Under the pieces are notes generated by a model, which did not search any database, was not told where the DNA came from, and worked only from the letters and a program-made list of their open reading frames with translations. Both the position numbers and the translations under genes were made by a program. From assembly GCF_035818675.1 (NCBI RefSeq), contig NZ_JAYKZZ010000006.1, positions 62,001 through 126,000 of the forward strand: DNA of 64,000 nt, in the 5' to 3' direction. Source of the DNA: Parapedobacter flavus (lineage in GTDB: Bacteria; Bacteroidota; Bacteroidia; Sphingobacteriales; Sphingobacteriaceae). The first letter of the stretch is position 1, and each line of letters begins with the position of its first letter. Positions 62,923 through 64,000 of the stretch are shown one piece after another.

Positions 62923-64000
62923 TTGACTAATACAGATTTTCCCTTTAAACGTTATACCATTACCTCCGCCTTGCCTTACGCCAATGGCCCGCTGCATATC
63001 GGACACTTGGCTGGCGCCTACATCCCCGCGGATATTTATGTGCGGTTCCTGCGCCTGAATGGATGCGATGTGGTCTATGTGTGCGGTTCTGATGAACATG
63101 GCGCGGCCATTACCATCAAAGCAAAGAAGGAGGGAACGACTCCCCAGGCGATTATCGACCAATACCACGCCCAGATTAAAGCGAGCTTTGCGCAGTTTGG
63201 GATTTCCTTTGATATTTATCACCGTACATCCGAGCGGATACACCACGAGCTTTCGCAGGAGTTTTTCCTTAACTTGTACGAAAAGGGTGAGTTCACCGAG
63301 CAGGTCACCGAACAATATTACGATGAGGAGTACCACCAGTTCTTGGCCGATAGGTATATTACCGGAACCTGCCCCAACTGTAAAAATGAAGGAGCCTATG
63401 GCGACCAGTGTGAAAAGTGCGGCACCTCGCTCAATCCAACCGACCTGATTAACCCCCGGTCTACGCTGAGTGGCAAGCCGCCCGTGCTCCGCGAAACCAA
63501 GCATTGGTATCTGCCGCTAGACAAGTACCAGCCTTGGCTGGAAAAGTGGCTGCTGGAAGGTAAAAAAGATGTACTGAAGCCCAATGTTTACGGGCAATGC
63601 CGCTCGTGGCTCAAATCGGGCCTGCAACCGCGGTCGATGACGCGCGACCTCGACTGGGGTGTGGATGTACCGCTTGACGACGCAGCAGGGAAGAAGTTGT
63701 ATGTGTGGCTCGATGCCCCCATCGGTTATATTTCGGCAACGAAGCAATGGGCGTTGGATACCGGTAACGACTGGGAGAAATATTGGAAAAAGCAGGCCGA
63801 CCCGGCCGATGATGCCTGCCTGATCCACTTCATCGGCAAAGATAATATCGTATTCCACTGCATCACGTTCCCGAGTATCTTGCATGCGCACGGCGAGTAT
63901 ATACTGCCGGAGAACATACCGGCCAATGAGTTTCTCAACCTGGAGGGCGATAAGCTGTCGACCTCGCGCAATCATGCCGTGTGGTTGCATGAGTACCTCG
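62923..64000 (+). CDS. metG: Methionine--tRNA ligase (3' end outside the window)
   Basis: Class I aminoacyl-tRNA synthetase, N-terminal 359 residues. The start is TTG at 62923 (then TNTDFPFKRYTITSALPYAN); no ATG is in frame nearby. The HIGH motif is in GPLHIGHLAGAY, the zinc knuckle in CPNCKNEGAYGDQCEKCGTS, the catalytic-site block in WLDAPIGYIS, IGKDNIVFHCITFPS and the KMSKS loop in GDKLSTSRNHAVW. It charges initiator and elongator tRNA-Met. The frame is open at the window end. Confidence 0.95.
   Translation, partial: MTNTDFPFKRYTITSALPYANGPLHIGHLAGAYIPADIYVRFLRLNGCDVVYVCGSDEHGAAITIKAKKEGTTPQAIIDQYHAQIKASFAQFGISFDIYHRTSERIHHELSQEFFLNLYEKGEFTEQVTEQYYDEEYHQFLADRYITGTCPNCKNEGAYGDQCEKCGTSLNPTDLINPRSTLSGKPPVLRETKHWYLPLDKYQPWLEKWLLEGKKDVLKPNVYGQCRSWLKSGLQPRSMTRDLDWGVDVPLDDAAGKKLYVWLDAPIGYISATKQWALDTGNDWEKYWKKQADPADDACLIHFIGKDNIVFHCITFPSILHAHGEYILPENIPANEFLNLEGDKLSTSRNHAVWLHEYL

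Overview
The window reads as chromosomal DNA of a Bacteroidota bacterium, most likely a Sphingobacteriaceae-type organism (Parapedobacter/Pedobacter/Sphingobacterium-like; inference). Reasons: several promoters fit the Bacteroidota pattern TTG-N17-20-TAnnTTTG, gene starts rarely have Shine-Dalgarno sequences, there is a dipeptidyl peptidase III with the HECxGH zinc motif typical of the phylum, a Bacteroidota-style HU-like protein, LytS/LytTR signalling with periplasmic TPR domains, and many short lipoproteins with [LVI]xxC lipoboxes.

Region 1 (1-12.4 kb) is a sugar-oxidation and carbohydrate block. It holds a KDPG/KDPGal aldolase (cut by the window edge), D-galactonate dehydratase DgoD, a PQQ glucose-type dehydrogenase lipoprotein with an inserted cytochrome c domain, a TIM-barrel lipoprotein, a membrane protein overlapping a secreted metallophosphoesterase, a GH43 lipoprotein, and on the minus strand a 1181-residue PVC-type propeller/HEAT/cytochrome c lipoprotein. 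Together they suggest periplasmic aldose oxidation followed by a DgoD/aldolase route. Region 2 (12.4-17.3 kb): glmS, a Blc-type lipocalin, a decayed cytochrome/LRR gene fragment, and a minus-strand operon of an outer-membrane barrel plus two lipoproteins. Region 3 (17.5-24.0 kb): three LytS-type histidine kinases and one LytTR regulator; two of the kinases are tandem paralogues flanking the regulator.

Region 4 (24.0-42.4 kb) is mostly housekeeping: mfd, DPP III, an EamA transporter, a Cys/Met-metabolism PLP enzyme, a ClC channel with CBS domains, a PitA-like phosphate transporter, an HU-like protein, a small HTH protein, NhaA, a KdpD/KdpE-like pair without kdpABC, and gyrB. Region 5 (42.4-55.2 kb) is an accessory envelope locus: a TPR-CHAT protease-like protein, a convergent ECF sigma factor plus membrane TPR (putative anti-sigma) pair, then an outer-membrane barrel and a run of nine secreted proteins or lipoproteins, several apparently related. 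The barrel is a same-length paralogue of the one in region 2.

Region 6 (55.2-64 kb): PutP, a three-gene operon ending in a WG-repeat protein, an AAA ATPase plus Toprim-like RloB pair resembling RloAB/AbiL defence modules (RloB frameshifted by one base), a structured intergenic stretch with twin operator-like palindromes, tRNA-Glu(TTC), a DoxX-family protein, and the start of metG. From gyrB to the AAA gene the codons look more A/T-rich than in the first 36 kb, judged by eye only.
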